Of a stretch of 64,000 nt of DNA, positions 15,423-24,633 are shown in pieces. The notes below the pieces were generated by a model, which was given only the letters and a program-made list of their open reading frames with translations, made no database searches and had not been told where the DNA came from. This DNA comes from Haloarcula sp. CBA1127 (GTDB lineage Archaea; Halobacteriota; Halobacteria; Halobacteriales; Haloarculaceae). Numbering within the stretch: the stretch's first letter is position 1; each line of letters opens with the position of its first letter. A program made the translations under genes and the position numbers. The stretch lies in assembly GCF_001485575.1 (NCBI RefSeq), contig NZ_BCNB01000006.1, positions 2,418,001 to 2,482,000 on the forward strand, given 5' to 3'.

Positions 15423-16835
15423 CTACAATGAACAGTCCATCTGGTCGCTGTCCTGCGGGATGGTCGTCTCGTCGGCACTGATACGGGCGAGCGGTTCGCC
15501 GGGCATGATGGCGGCGCCCCAGTTGCCGGCCCACTCGTCGGTCGTGGGAATCGGGTTCGCGACGGTCATGGCCGAGCGCGCCTGATTGTTGTATTCCTGG
15601 AAGGTGTAGCCGCCCTCGCCTTTCGGCGTGTCGGTGACGGTCATTCCTTTCAGGGCGTCGGCGATGTCCGCGCCCTCGGTCGACCCGCTCTGCTGAACCG
15701 CCTGATGGATCGCCGACGCGCCGGTGAAAGTCCCCGCTGAGAACAGGTCCGGGACGACGCCGTAGGCGCTGGTGTAGCTGTCGACAAACGCATCGTTGAT
15801 TGGGTTGTCGTACTGGTTCCAGTGATACCGGGTCGTGAACGGCCCGAGATGTGAGTCCCTGATCTTCTCGGCTGTCAGGGGCTCGCCGAGCACGCTCTGC
15901 ATTGTCCCGCCGACGACGCTGTTGGTGATTCTGGTGGCGAACCCGCCGAACACCCGATAGGAGTACTCACCCGAGAGGAAGGCGTTGAACATCGCGGGAA
16001 GCGTCGCGACGGTGAACCCGCCTACAACACCCTCTGCACCCGCTTCTTCGGCGTTGTCCAGCAGCCCCTCCCACTCGGCGTATCCCTGTTCAACGAAACG
16101 CTCGCCGACGATATCGACCCCTTCGGCTTCCAGCACGTCCCGGTAGTTGTTGACGACCGCGCGGCCGAAACTGTAGTCCGCGCCGAACAGGTAGACGCTC
16201 GACACGTCCGTTTCTCTGGCAACGTACTTGCCACCCGAGCGGGCGTCCATTGCGGTGTTCTCGCTTGCTCGGTAGACGAGGTCGCTACAGGTATCCGAGT
16301 TTGACGTGATGTCTGCCGACGCCGCCGGCCCGAGCATGATGGGGACCTGCGCCTGATTGACGACCGTCGTGACGACCCGGCTGGCGACCGCCGAGGACGC
16401 ACAGCCGGCGAGCATATCTACGTCCTCGTTCTCGACGAGGTTCGTCGCCGCCGTCTGAGCCGTGTCTGCCGAGAACTCCGTGTCCCGTATTAGCAGGCGG
16501 TACTCCGTGTCACCGGCGGTGATGGTCACCTCGCCGCTGCCGGGCTCGGTCGGCGGGTCGGTATCACCTTTATACGCCAGCCCGGAGAGGAACCCCCACA
16601 GGGACTGGTCGCCGTAGTATTTCAGATCACCAGCGCGGGGCTGAAGGACGCCGATGTTGACCGTCTGTGCGGAACCACCGTCGCCTGATTCACCGTTTGT
16701 GCCACTGTCCGTCGTGCCGCCGTCCGAATCGTCCTGTTCAGTCATGGATGAGTCGTCACTGACGCAGCCGCTGAGTCCAACAACACCGGCACCGAGCGCG
16801 CCGAGAACGCGCCTCCGTGTAGCCGTATTCTGCAT
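15423..16835 (-). CDS. Liv-type substrate-binding lipoprotein
   Basis: A 470-residue type I periplasmic-binding protein of the LivK family, anchored outside the membrane. The N-terminus has a twin-arginine-like TRRRVLGALGAG followed by the lipobox LSGC, then a low-complexity acidic/Ser/Gly linker (haloarchaeal style). The binding domain starts at VNIGVLQPRAGDLKYYGDQ, with later segments MLAGCASSAVASRVV and VYLFGADYSFGR typical of the fold. It is the first gene of the operon and sets the transporter specificity, probably a carboxylate or amide rather than clearly an amino acid given the downstream acyl-CoA synthetase. A 14-bp palindrome lies 41-54 bases upstream. Confidence 0.88.
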   Translation of the reverse strand: MQNTATRRRVLGALGAGVVGLSGCVSDDSSMTEQDDSDGGTTDSGTNGESGDGGSAQTVNIGVLQPRAGDLKYYGDQSLWGFLSGLAYKGDTDPPTEPGSGEVTITAGDTEYRLLIRDTEFSADTAQTAATNLVENEDVDMLAGCASSAVASRVVTTVVNQAQVPIMLGPAASADITSNSDTCSDLVYRASENTAMDARSGGKYVARETDVSSVYLFGADYSFGRAVVNNYRDVLEAEGVDIVGERFVEQGYAEWEGLLDNAEEAGAEGVVGGFTVATLPAMFNAFLSGEYSYRVFGGFATRITNSVVGGTMQSVLGEPLTAEKIRDSHLGPFTTRYHWNQYDNPINDAFVDSYTSAYGVVPDLFSAGTFTGASAIHQAVQQSGSTEGADIADALKGMTVTDTPKGEGGYTFQEYNNQARSAMTVANPIPTTDEWAGNWGAAIMPGEPLARISADETTIPQDSDQMDCSL

Positions 16836-16875
16836 AACAGATTATCATAGACTTGTCAGCCACATAGTGTCCTGA

Positions 16876-16889
16876 GTTAACATGTTAAC
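16876..16889. promoter_or_regulatory. Perfect palindrome GTTAACATGTTAAC upstream of the Liv operon
   Basis: A 14-bp perfect palindrome placed 41-54 bases upstream of the livK start (minus strand), just beyond where BRE/TATA would be (a CACTATGTG lies at about 16861-16869). The position suits an activator or repressor binding site for the operon. The cupin gene on the other side starts 174 bases away. Confidence 0.45.
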
Positions 16890-17062
16890 GCAGTGGGTAT
16901 CAACGGGGATGGAACACGATCTCGATCCTACTAATAGATGTTACAGGTCCAGTCGCTACAGCCGCGTTCTTGTGTGACAGATTTGAGCCCGCTTACATAC
17001 CGAGTAAGCAGAACAGAGACTCTTTTCACTAGTCATATGTGTGTCAAATTAAAAATAGGAGC

Positions 17063-17761
17063 ATGCCCTCTCAGATTACAGGCCGACCACTTAGCGACGC
17101 CGGTAAGCCGACTGCGGGGCCGGCGCTCGAAATTGACCCGGAAGGACGCGCTATGGGGCTGTTTTCGGATTCTCCCCATGCACTCGCATCGAGTCCGGGC
17201 ATGGGAATGTGGTCGACGATACTGCAGTACCCGGAATCAGGCGCGGACGGCACTCCCGCCATGCTTGTCTGGCTGAGTCCAGAGGCCACGACACTGCCGG
17301 CGCACGTACATACGAGCAGCACAGAGACTTTTCGACCGGTCGAAGGGGAACTGACTGTTGTCGTCGATGACACTCCCCAACACCTCGCTACTGGAGAGGA
17401 ACTCACGGTTGAACCGGGAGACCCGCATTACTTTAGAAACGATACTGACGATTTCGTTGCGTTCCGGGTGGAAGTCCCATGGACGAAGACAATCGACACG
17501 CAATACATGGTTGCAGGACTCGATCACGAGGGATATCTTGGTGCTGATGGCGAATACGGGGAACCCGGTTTCGTGCAGGGACTGTTGCTGGCCGAGTACG
17601 TCAACGACGAGACTCGGATTGCCGTTGCGCCACAGATCGTTCAGCGGCTACTCTGGGCTTCCGTCGGCCGAATCGCGCGCCTGACTGGTCGTAGCGCGAT
17701 GGACGAACGGTACTTACGAGACCGGTTCTGGGAATCGAACGTCGAGCAACCGGATATCTGA
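17063..17761 (+). CDS. Cupin-domain protein
   Basis: A 232-residue protein starting at an ATG preceded by AGGAGC. Residues about 55-145 form a cupin barrel: PAHVHTSSTETFRPVEGEL carries the two His and the Glu of motif 1, and PGDPHYFRN is motif 2 with the third His, so a metal site is likely. The C-terminal part (YLRDRFWE) is helical and lacks a recognised domain. No signal peptide. It is divergent from the Liv operon and could be an isomerase, dioxygenase or sugar-binding regulator; the substrate is unknown. Confidence 0.75.
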   Translation: MPSQITGRPLSDAGKPTAGPALEIDPEGRAMGLFSDSPHALASSPGMGMWSTILQYPESGADGTPAMLVWLSPEATTLPAHVHTSSTETFRPVEGELTVVVDDTPQHLATGEELTVEPGDPHYFRNDTDDFVAFRVEVPWTKTIDTQYMVAGLDHEGYLGADGEYGEPGFVQGLLLAEYVNDETRIAVAPQIVQRLLWASVGRIARLTGRSAMDERYLRDRFWESNVEQPDI

Positions 17762-17843
17762 GAACCCACCGGGATACCGTGGGGGTCCATCCTTCGTAGC
17801 CACTCCGAGCGGAGAAGCGACTATATCGGCGCGAACACCGAAC

Positions 17844-18548
17844 TCAGTCCTCGATGTCGTCCAGCGCTTCGACGACGCGTTCGATCATCTTCCGCTCGCC
17901 GCGTCGGAGGTTCTTCGAGACGGCAGGTTTGGACACGCCGAAGTCCTCGGCCAGCGACCCCAGTGTCGCATCACGGGGTGACTCGAAGTACCCTTCGGAG
18001 ACGGCAGTTTCCAGCGTCTCGCGTTCGGTATCCGAGAGGTCACGACAGCCGTCCACGAGCGTCATCGCCGCGCCGGCATTCTGCACGAGATCCTGCAGCT
18101 GTGGGAGCGTCGCCGACGTGCGTTCGACCACGTCGTACTCGTTGTCACGGTCAAGTTCCGAGAGGGTCGTGTCGGCGTCCCGGCCGCGGTCGAAGCCGAC
18201 GTGCCAAGTCTCGCTGCCCGCCTCGATGTGGAACGGCCCGGTGATGTAGCCGCCGTTGTCCCTGATGGTCTGCATCGCCGCCGTTTCTTCGATAGTCGTC
18301 CTGATGTGAGCCGCGTTGTCTTCCCGGCGCAACAGGGCACAGTCGTTCATGTTCTCGTGGGCCTGCAAGCTGTTTAGCCCCGTATCGAGTACCCCCGCGT
18401 CCTCGGCCTCGACGACCATCCGCGTCTCCAACTCCCGCGCGCGCTGGTCGAAGTCCCAGTGTACCGCTGCAAAGGCGACGTCGTGGTCTGCCGTCGTGTC
18501 GATGAAGGGGCAGTCGTACTGCTCCATGTCCAGAGCGATATCTATCAT
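17844..18548 (-). CDS. Bacterio-opsin-activator-type HTH regulator (HTH_10)
   Basis: A 234-residue haloarchaeal regulator. The N-terminal ~150 residues form a sensor-like domain beginning with MEQYDCPFIDTT, which has a conserved Cys and includes the motif GGYITGPFHIEAG; the C-terminus is an HTH_10 domain (LSDTERETLETAVSEGYF, LAEDFGVSKPAVSKNLRRGE). Proteins of this group activate or repress respiratory and metabolic genes in haloarchaea. It is divergent from ppc, with about 150 bases between, so regulation of ppc is possible. The direct target is not evident. Confidence 0.85.
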   Translation of the reverse strand: MIDIALDMEQYDCPFIDTTADHDVAFAAVHWDFDQRARELETRMVVEAEDAGVLDTGLNSLQAHENMNDCALLRREDNAAHIRTTIEETAAMQTIRDNGGYITGPFHIEAGSETWHVGFDRGRDADTTLSELDRDNEYDVVERTSATLPQLQDLVQNAGAAMTLVDGCRDLSDTERETLETAVSEGYFESPRDATLGSLAEDFGVSKPAVSKNLRRGERKMIERVVEALDDIED

Positions 18549-18701
18549 TGGCAGTCCACTGTATCCTGTGTGATTCGTGTGATACGGTAAAGAACCCCAC
18601 GATTAATAACAGCCATCTCCTGAAACCGGATTCTTCACGAACGTCTATCCCTGATACACCGTTTCAATAGTGTTTTAGGGCTCGGTTCTGGATGAAGTGG
18701 T

Positions 18702-21398
18702 ATGACTTTGCACGCCAGAGAGATAAACCAGGACGTACGGGAGTTGGGTGCGCTCCTGGGCGAAGTGCTGGAGGCACAAACGTCAACCGAGGCGTTTGAA
18801 ACGGTAGAAACTATCCGGAACTCGTGTATCGACTACCGGCGTGGTGACGCAGAAACACGGGACGAGGTCCACCGGGCGCTGAACCGACTGAATCCGGAAA
18901 CGCAGGATATCGTCGCACGCGCGTTTACCACGTATTTCGAGCTTATCAATCTCGCCGAGGAACGCGAACGGGTCCGCGAAATCCGGGAAGGCAGTCAGGA
19001 GGGCGTGCTGGCCGATAGCGTCGAGGAAGCCGTCCGGGACCTGGCCGAACGGGGGGCCGACCCGGAAGAGTTCGAGCAGGTTCTGGAAGACGTGCTCATC
19101 CAGCCGACGTTCACGGCCCACCCGACCGAGGCCCGCCGGAAGACAGTGAAAGCGAAACTCCGGTCGGTTGCCCGTGACATCGAACGACTCGACGAGCGGC
19201 GACTCACTGACCGCGAGCAAAAGCGCATCGAACGGGACCTTGATGCTGAAGTGACGAGTCTCTGGCAGACCCCACAGGTCCGTGACCGCCGACCCGAGGT
19301 CACCGACGAGGCACTGAACGTCCAGTGGTACCTCGAGAACGTCCTGTTCGACGTCATCGACGAGGTGTACGACGAACTCGAACACACTCTCGAAGACGTG
19401 TACGACGAGGACATCGACATCGACACGCTCTACGAGTTCCGCTCGTGGGCCGGCTCCGACCGCGACGGTAACCCCTTTGTCACCACCGACGTGACCGAGG
19501 AGACGCTGGAGCGCCAGCGCGACACCGTGCTGCCGCTGTACCGCAACAAGCTCAAAGAGCTCTCCGGCGTGCTGAGCCAGGACGCCTCGAACATCGCGAC
19601 TGACGCGCTGTTCAACGAGCGACTGGACCGCCACAAGTCTAGGCTCCCCGGCATCGCCACGGAAGCCGAGGAACGGTATCCCGATGAGCCCTACCGCCAG
19701 AAGCTCCGGTTGATGCGCGAATCCGTCATCCGGGTCAGCGACGTTCGCCAGGGCGGCTACGAGAACGAGGAGGAACTGCTGACCGACCTCCGCGTCATCG
19801 CCGACAGCCTCCGCGAAAACGATGCCGAGGTCATCGCTGAGGCCCACGTCGACCCACTGATCCGCAAGGTCGAGACGTTCGGCTTCACCCTCGCTAGCCT
19901 CGACCTGCGCGACCACCGGAAGATGCACACCGACGCCATCGCCGAGGCTGTCGACCGGCAAGGCATCGACTACGCGTCGATGGACGAGGACGAGCGCGTC
20001 GAGTTCCTGACCGAGGCGATCCTCCAGGACAACCCCGTCATCGACATGGAAGACACCGAGGGTCTCTCGGAGGACGCCACCCGCGTCCTCGACCGCTTCC
20101 GTGCGACCGCCGACTGGCAAAACGAGTTCGGCATCGACGCCATCGACACCTACGCCATCTCGTGGTGTGAGGAGCCCAGCCACGCGCTGGAGGTCCTGTT
20201 CCTGGCCGACCAGGTCGACATCGTCGACCTGCCCGGTTACTGCGGGTTCGACGTGGTGCCGCTGCTGGAATCGGAGTATGCACTCTCCGGAGCCCGCCGC
20301 ATCATGGGCACGCTGTTCGAGAACGAGGCCTACTCCCAGGCGCTGGAGGCCCGGGACAACATTCAGGAGATCATGCTTGGCTACTCCGACTCGAACAAGG
20401 AGAACGGCTTCCTCGCCGCCAACTGGTCGCTGTACAACAACCAGAAGCGACTCGCGGACATCACCGACGACTACGACGTGGAGATGCGCCTGTTCCACGG
20501 CCGCGGCGGCTCTATCTCTCGCGGTGGCGGCCCGATGAACGACGCCATGCTGGCCCTGCCAAACGAGACGGTGACCGGCCAGATCAAGTTCACCGAGCAG
20601 GGCGAGGCCATCGCCGAGAAGTACGCCAACCACGACATCGCCGAGCGGAACCTCGAACAGATGCTCAACGCCCAGATTCGGGCGCGCCAAAACGCAATTG
20701 ATGAGCCCGTCGAGGAGATTCCCGACGAGTGGGCGGACGCGATGGAGACGGCGGCCGACGCCGCCCGTGACGAGTATCAGGACCTGCTTGAGACCGACGG
20801 CTTCGTTGAGTTCTTCGAGCAGGCGACGCCGATCACCGTCATCGAGAACCTCAACATGGGCTCGCGGCCGGCCTCCCGAAGCGAGGACCGCAGCGTCGAG
20901 GACCTCCGTGCCATTCCGTGGGTGTTCTCCTGGACGCAGGCCCGCTGTATCATCCCCGGCTGGTACTCGATTTCGACCGGGCTGGACGCCTACCTCGAAA
21001 ACGGCGGCGACATGGAAACCCTACAGGAGATGTACGAGAACTGGCCGTTCTTCCGGACGAAACTCGACAACGCGTCGCTGGCGCTCGCCCGTACTGACCT
21101 CGGAATCGCCGAGGAGTACGCCGACCTCGCTGACCCCGAACTCCGCGAGCGCATCTATCCGCGTATCGTCGAGGAGTACGAGGACACCGTCGAGAAGGTG
21201 CTCGAAATCACCGGGCAGGACGGCCTGCTCTCGCGTGAGTGGTTGCAGGAGAATCTCGAGCGCCGGAACCCGTACGTCGACCCGCTCAACCTGTTGCAGG
21301 TCCGCCTGCTCAAGCAGTCCCACCGGACCGAAACCGAGCGTCGGACCCTGCGGCTGACCGTTCAGGGTATCGCGGCCGGAATGAAAAACACCGGGTGA
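18702..21398 (+). CDS. ppc: Phosphoenolpyruvate carboxylase
   Basis: An 898-residue bacterial-type PEP carboxylase that makes oxaloacetate from PEP and bicarbonate. Landmarks in order: VLIQPTFTAHPTEARRKT (the catalytic His), SWAGSDRDGNPFVT, EVLFLADQVD, MLGYSDSNKENGFLAANW, and the glycine-rich FHGRGGSISRGGGP with the essential Arg residues; it ends RLTVQGIAAGMKNTG. Full length, no gaps. The start is the ATG at 18702 (MTLHAREINQDVREL). It feeds the TCA cycle from PEP and complements the pyruvate kinase elsewhere in the window. It stands alone between an HTH_10 regulator and uspA. Confidence 0.97.
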   Translation: MTLHAREINQDVRELGALLGEVLEAQTSTEAFETVETIRNSCIDYRRGDAETRDEVHRALNRLNPETQDIVARAFTTYFELINLAEERERVREIREGSQEGVLADSVEEAVRDLAERGADPEEFEQVLEDVLIQPTFTAHPTEARRKTVKAKLRSVARDIERLDERRLTDREQKRIERDLDAEVTSLWQTPQVRDRRPEVTDEALNVQWYLENVLFDVIDEVYDELEHTLEDVYDEDIDIDTLYEFRSWAGSDRDGNPFVTTDVTEETLERQRDTVLPLYRNKLKELSGVLSQDASNIATDALFNERLDRHKSRLPGIATEAEERYPDEPYRQKLRLMRESVIRVSDVRQGGYENEEELLTDLRVIADSLRENDAEVIAEAHVDPLIRKVETFGFTLASLDLRDHRKMHTDAIAEAVDRQGIDYASMDEDERVEFLTEAILQDNPVIDMEDTEGLSEDATRVLDRFRATADWQNEFGIDAIDTYAISWCEEPSHALEVLFLADQVDIVDLPGYCGFDVVPLLESEYALSGARRIMGTLFENEAYSQALEARDNIQEIMLGYSDSNKENGFLAANWSLYNNQKRLADITDDYDVEMRLFHGRGGSISRGGGPMNDAMLALPNETVTGQIKFTEQGEAIAEKYANHDIAERNLEQMLNAQIRARQNAIDEPVEEIPDEWADAMETAADAARDEYQDLLETDGFVEFFEQATPITVIENLNMGSRPASRSEDRSVEDLRAIPWVFSWTQARCIIPGWYSISTGLDAYLENGGDMETLQEMYENWPFFRTKLDNASLALARTDLGIAEEYADLADPELRERIYPRIVEEYEDTVEKVLEITGQDGLLSREWLQENLERRNPYVDPLNLLQVRLLKQSHRTETERRTLRLTVQGIAAGMKNTG

Positions 21399-21495
21399 GC
21401 CACTGAACGACGCCAGCTAAGGCGGCGTTGTAACGACTTACTACGAAAGTAGTACCCATCGAAGGATTTACGCGTCTGCCCCCGGAGTAGCCGGT

Positions 21496-21948
21496 ATGGC
21501 ACTCGAAACTGTTCTTCTCGCAGTTGGACCGAACGACGCCGACCGAATTGACGAACTCGCTGACGCTGTGCTTGATATCGCGAGCCCGGCCGATGCGACG
21601 GTCATCGTCGCACACGTATTCACCGACGACCAGTACGACGGCGTCGTCGACAGGCTCGAATTCGAATCGACCGGCGAAGCCGACCCCGACGAGGTCGCCG
21701 ACCGCCACACAACTGTCCGGGAACTCGTCTCGCGGTTCGACGACGCCGGCCTGTCGACACAGGTCCGGGGTGCCGTAGGTAACCACGGCGAGCAGATCGT
21801 CAGCCTCGCCGAAGCCACGACCTCGGACCTCGTCGTCGTCGGCGGCCGCAAGCGCTCGCCGACCGGGAAGGCCGTCTTCGGCTCCACCGCACAGGAAGTC
21901 ATGCTGAACGCGCCGTGCCCGGTCACGTTCGTCCGCGGCGAAGACTAA
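21496..21948 (+). CDS. Universal stress protein (UspA family)
   Basis: A 150-residue single Usp domain. It begins with TVLLAVGPND, and the C-terminal nucleotide-binding signature is visible as VVVGGRKRSPTGKAVFGSTAQEVML, matching the ATP-binding G-2x-G-9x-G-S pattern. It is cytoplasmic, probably dimeric, with a general stress or regulatory role. It follows ppc with a 97-base gap and may have its own promoter; it converges with glpC. Confidence 0.9.
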   Translation: MALETVLLAVGPNDADRIDELADAVLDIASPADATVIVAHVFTDDQYDGVVDRLEFESTGEADPDEVADRHTTVRELVSRFDDAGLSTQVRGAVGNHGEQIVSLAEATTSDLVVVGGRKRSPTGKAVFGSTAQEVMLNAPCPVTFVRGED

Positions 21949-21973
21949 GACCGCAGAAAACGAGTTTTTCCAG

Positions 21974-23350
21974 TTACTCTACCAGCGCGGCTTCGAGGAG
22001 TTCGAGCGGATGTCGGATCTCGTAGCCGCTCCCGTGTTCCATCTGCATCGCGCAGGTCGGGCACTCGGTCATGCCGGTTTCGCCTTCGGCGTGTTCCATG
22101 TGCTCGAACATCTCCTCGCCGATCTCCATCGACTTCTCGTATTTCTCCTCTTTCCAGCCGTAGGTCCCCGAGATGCCGGAACAGGAGTCGCCGACGTCCT
22201 CGACTTCGGCGCCGTCGAGGTCACGGAACAGTTCGACGGCTTGGCGGTCCAGCCCCTGATTCCGTGAGTGACACGGAGCGTGGTAGGCGAACTCCTCGGC
22301 GAGGTCACCGTCCACGTCGGCCGCCTGCACTTCGCCTTTGAGGTCTTCGTGGATGCGGAGGTACTCGACGGCCTCGAAGGTGTTCTCGGCGACCTTGTCG
22401 ATGCCGTCGATATCGAACAGTTCGGGGTACTCCTGTCGGAGCGCCATCGAACACGAGGTACAGGAGGCAATGGCGTGGTATCCCTCGTCGACGAGTTCGG
22501 ACATCGACGAGACGTTCGTCTCGGCGTGGCGGCGGGCGTCGTCGAGCATCCCGTTGGCGAACATCGGCGTTCCAGAGCACTTCTGTTCGGGCGCGACGAC
22601 CTCGTAGCCGAACTCCTCGTACACCCGGACCATCGCCTTGCCGACCTCCGGCGTGTTGTAGTTGGAGTAACAGCCGTGGAAGTACGCCACCTTCTTGTCG
22701 GCGTCCTCGGGGAGCCCACGCCGTTTTCGTGCCGCCTTCGCGTTCTCCCGTGACTGGACCTGACCGCCGCGGTCGGCCCACCAATCGCGGAAGGTCTGTT
22801 TTGCGAAGGCAGGGAAGTCACGCTCGCTGGTAACGCCGAGCGTCTTCTCCATGACCCAGCGGGCCGGCCCGAAGTTCATGGCGAAGTTCGCGAGTCGGGG
22901 AACCTTGCTCGCCAAGAACGCGGAGGTTCGGTAGTTCGCGAGGATGCGGTTGCGGATGTACTCGACGGAGAGCTTGTCCATCTGTTCGCTGACGTACTCC
23001 CCGCGGGCGGTGTTGTGCATCTGGCTGAGCGGGACACCCGACGGACAGGCGTTGTCACAGCGCATGCAGTTCGAGCAGTCCATCACCGAGTCGTCGATCT
23101 CGTGGTCGTCGTCGGACTGCTTGAGCCGCCACTGTTCGGGGCCCTGGAACTTCGGGCCGGGGAAGTCGTCGTCGACCTCCGCGACGGGGCAGTTCGTGTC
23201 GCAGGTCGAGCATTTGTAACAGGAGTCCGCGCCGGGCCGGAGGTCGAAGTCGTCGCTGTCGGGGAAGACATCAACTGGTTCGAACTCCTCGCCTGTGTTC
23301 GGTGCTACCGGGTCAAACTCTGTCTCTGGTGGGGTTTCAGCGTCACTCAT
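21974..23350 (-). CDS. glpC: Anaerobic-type glycerol-3-phosphate dehydrogenase subunit C (GlpC)
   Basis: A 458-residue iron-sulfur subunit that links GlpAB to the membrane quinone pool. Two ferredoxin-type clusters are visible: CYKCSTCDTNCPV and CSNCMRCDNACPSG. Two C-terminal heterodisulfide-reductase-like Cys regions follow: FHGCYSNYNTPEVG with KCSG, and YHAPCHSRNQGL with DSCSGISG. The gene overlaps glpB by four bases. In haloarchaea this enzyme is used in aerobic glycerol catabolism. Confidence 0.93.
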   Translation of the reverse strand: MSDAETPPETEFDPVAPNTGEEFEPVDVFPDSDDFDLRPGADSCYKCSTCDTNCPVAEVDDDFPGPKFQGPEQWRLKQSDDDHEIDDSVMDCSNCMRCDNACPSGVPLSQMHNTARGEYVSEQMDKLSVEYIRNRILANYRTSAFLASKVPRLANFAMNFGPARWVMEKTLGVTSERDFPAFAKQTFRDWWADRGGQVQSRENAKAARKRRGLPEDADKKVAYFHGCYSNYNTPEVGKAMVRVYEEFGYEVVAPEQKCSGTPMFANGMLDDARRHAETNVSSMSELVDEGYHAIASCTSCSMALRQEYPELFDIDGIDKVAENTFEAVEYLRIHEDLKGEVQAADVDGDLAEEFAYHAPCHSRNQGLDRQAVELFRDLDGAEVEDVGDSCSGISGTYGWKEEKYEKSMEIGEEMFEHMEHAEGETGMTECPTCAMQMEHGSGYEIRHPLELLEAALVE

Positions 23351-24633
23351 CGTGCCTCCTGTGCGGCGCGCTGGCCCGCCGCGTAGCCTGTTGCGATCGA
23401 GACCCCGCTACCGGATTTCTCGGCGGCGAAGTCATAGCCGCCAAGCACCGAGCCGGCAGCGCGCAGGTTCTCGAACTCGTTGTGCTCGCTCGCATCGAGG
23501 GGTCGAAGGTCGCCGTCGGTCGCCACGCCGTAGCGAGCGAACTCGTGGTCGCCGAACAGTTCGCCCTCGAACCAGTCGTAGCGGTCCGCGGCGTGGGGGA
23601 CGTGGCAGTCGAACACCGGTTCGTACACCCCATCGCGGTCGGACTCGACGCCCTTTCCGACGAAGCCGCCGGTCGCGAGGACGTACTGGTCGGCGCTGTT
23701 GGGTATCTTCGCGCCGTTCTTCTCGATAAATACCTTCTCGATACGGTCCTCGCCATCGAAATCGACGACAGGGTTACCGGTCTCGATGCTGGCTCCGGCC
23801 TCGTCCAGCGCCGAAAACAGCGCGTCTTCGAGACGGAGGCCGGGCAGCGACGGCGGCCCCATCGGGACCTCGAACACGTCGACGCCGAGGTGGTCGCTCA
23901 GTGTGTCGCGGATCGCGCCGGGGTTGTCGTCGCCGAGAACCGCCGGGAAGCCGACCCGCTCTTCATCCTCCAGCAGCGGGTTCACGCGCTGGGCCAGCGC
24001 CTCGCGGGCCGGAACCATTCGCCCGCGAACTGCCACCTCGCTGTTGGTATCGAGCAGTTTGGCGTACCGTGTGACCTTCGCGTCTGCGCGCAGGTCCCCG
24101 GGGAATCGGATTGTCTCGCCACGCACGTCGAATGGCACGCCCGTCGCGTCGAGATGGGCAGCGACGTGGGGCGCGTCGAAGTCGACCATCTCCTCGATGC
24201 CGACCAGCAGCGTGTCGCGGGTGTCGCTGGCCAGGCCGGCGCTGGCTCCAGCCGGGTAGCGGGCGGTCGGTTTGATACTCCCGCCATGGGTCGGCAGGAG
24301 CGCGTTCGTGTCCGTGTGCTCACCTTCGTAGGTCGGAACCGCATCGTCGAACAGCGACAGTGCGTCCCGCACCGTCTGGACGCCTACCTTTCGGTACGGA
24401 TGAGTCTCCGGCAGCGACGGAATCGCCTCGTACGGGTCGGTCAGCGGGCCGTCGCCGTCCGGCGTGTAGCCGAGCACGTCCACCAGACCCGACGCCTGTC
24501 GAAGTGTGCTCTGTTTGTAGGAGACCAGTCGCACGTCCGCTCCCTCGCGGGCGGCCGCCAGCGCACTGGTCAGCCCACCGAGACCGCCGCCGATAACGAG
24601 TACCTCAGACTCAATAGCCATCTGTCCCTCCAT
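23347..24633 (-). CDS. glpB: Anaerobic-type glycerol-3-phosphate dehydrogenase subunit B (GlpB)
   Basis: A 428-residue flavoprotein subunit. The N-terminal dinucleotide-binding motif is [20 protein letters not shown], and the GlpB-like C-terminus has [18 protein letters not shown] and GYAAGQRAA. It connects GlpA to GlpC in electron transfer from glycerol-3-phosphate. An ATG within glpA at 24633 gives a 23-base overlap; a second Met (MAIESEV) at 24621 would give an 11-base overlap. Start choice is therefore slightly uncertain. Confidence 0.92.
   Translation of the reverse strand: MEGQMAIESEVLVIGGGLGGLTSALAAAREGADVRLVSYKQSTLRQASGLVDVLGYTPDGDGPLTDPYEAIPSLPETHPYRKVGVQTVRDALSLFDDAVPTYEGEHTDTNALLPTHGGSIKPTARYPAGASAGLASDTRDTLLVGIEEMVDFDAPHVAAHLDATGVPFDVRGETIRFPGDLRADAKVTRYAKLLDTNSEVAVRGRMVPAREALAQRVNPLLEDEERVGFPAVLGDDNPGAIRDTLSDHLGVDVFEVPMGPPSLPGLRLEDALFSALDEAGASIETGNPVVDFDGEDRIEKVFIEKNGAKIPNSADQYVLATGGFVGKGVESDRDGVYEPVFDCHVPHAADRYDWFEGELFGDHEFARYGVATDGDLRPLDASEHNEFENLRAAGSVLGGYDFAAEKSGSGVSIATGYAAGQRAAQEAR

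Noticed and set aside
18783-20690. A 635-codon minus-strand frame inside ppc
   Set aside because: Shadow of the ppc gene; hydrophobic/Val-rich, no start context or domain.
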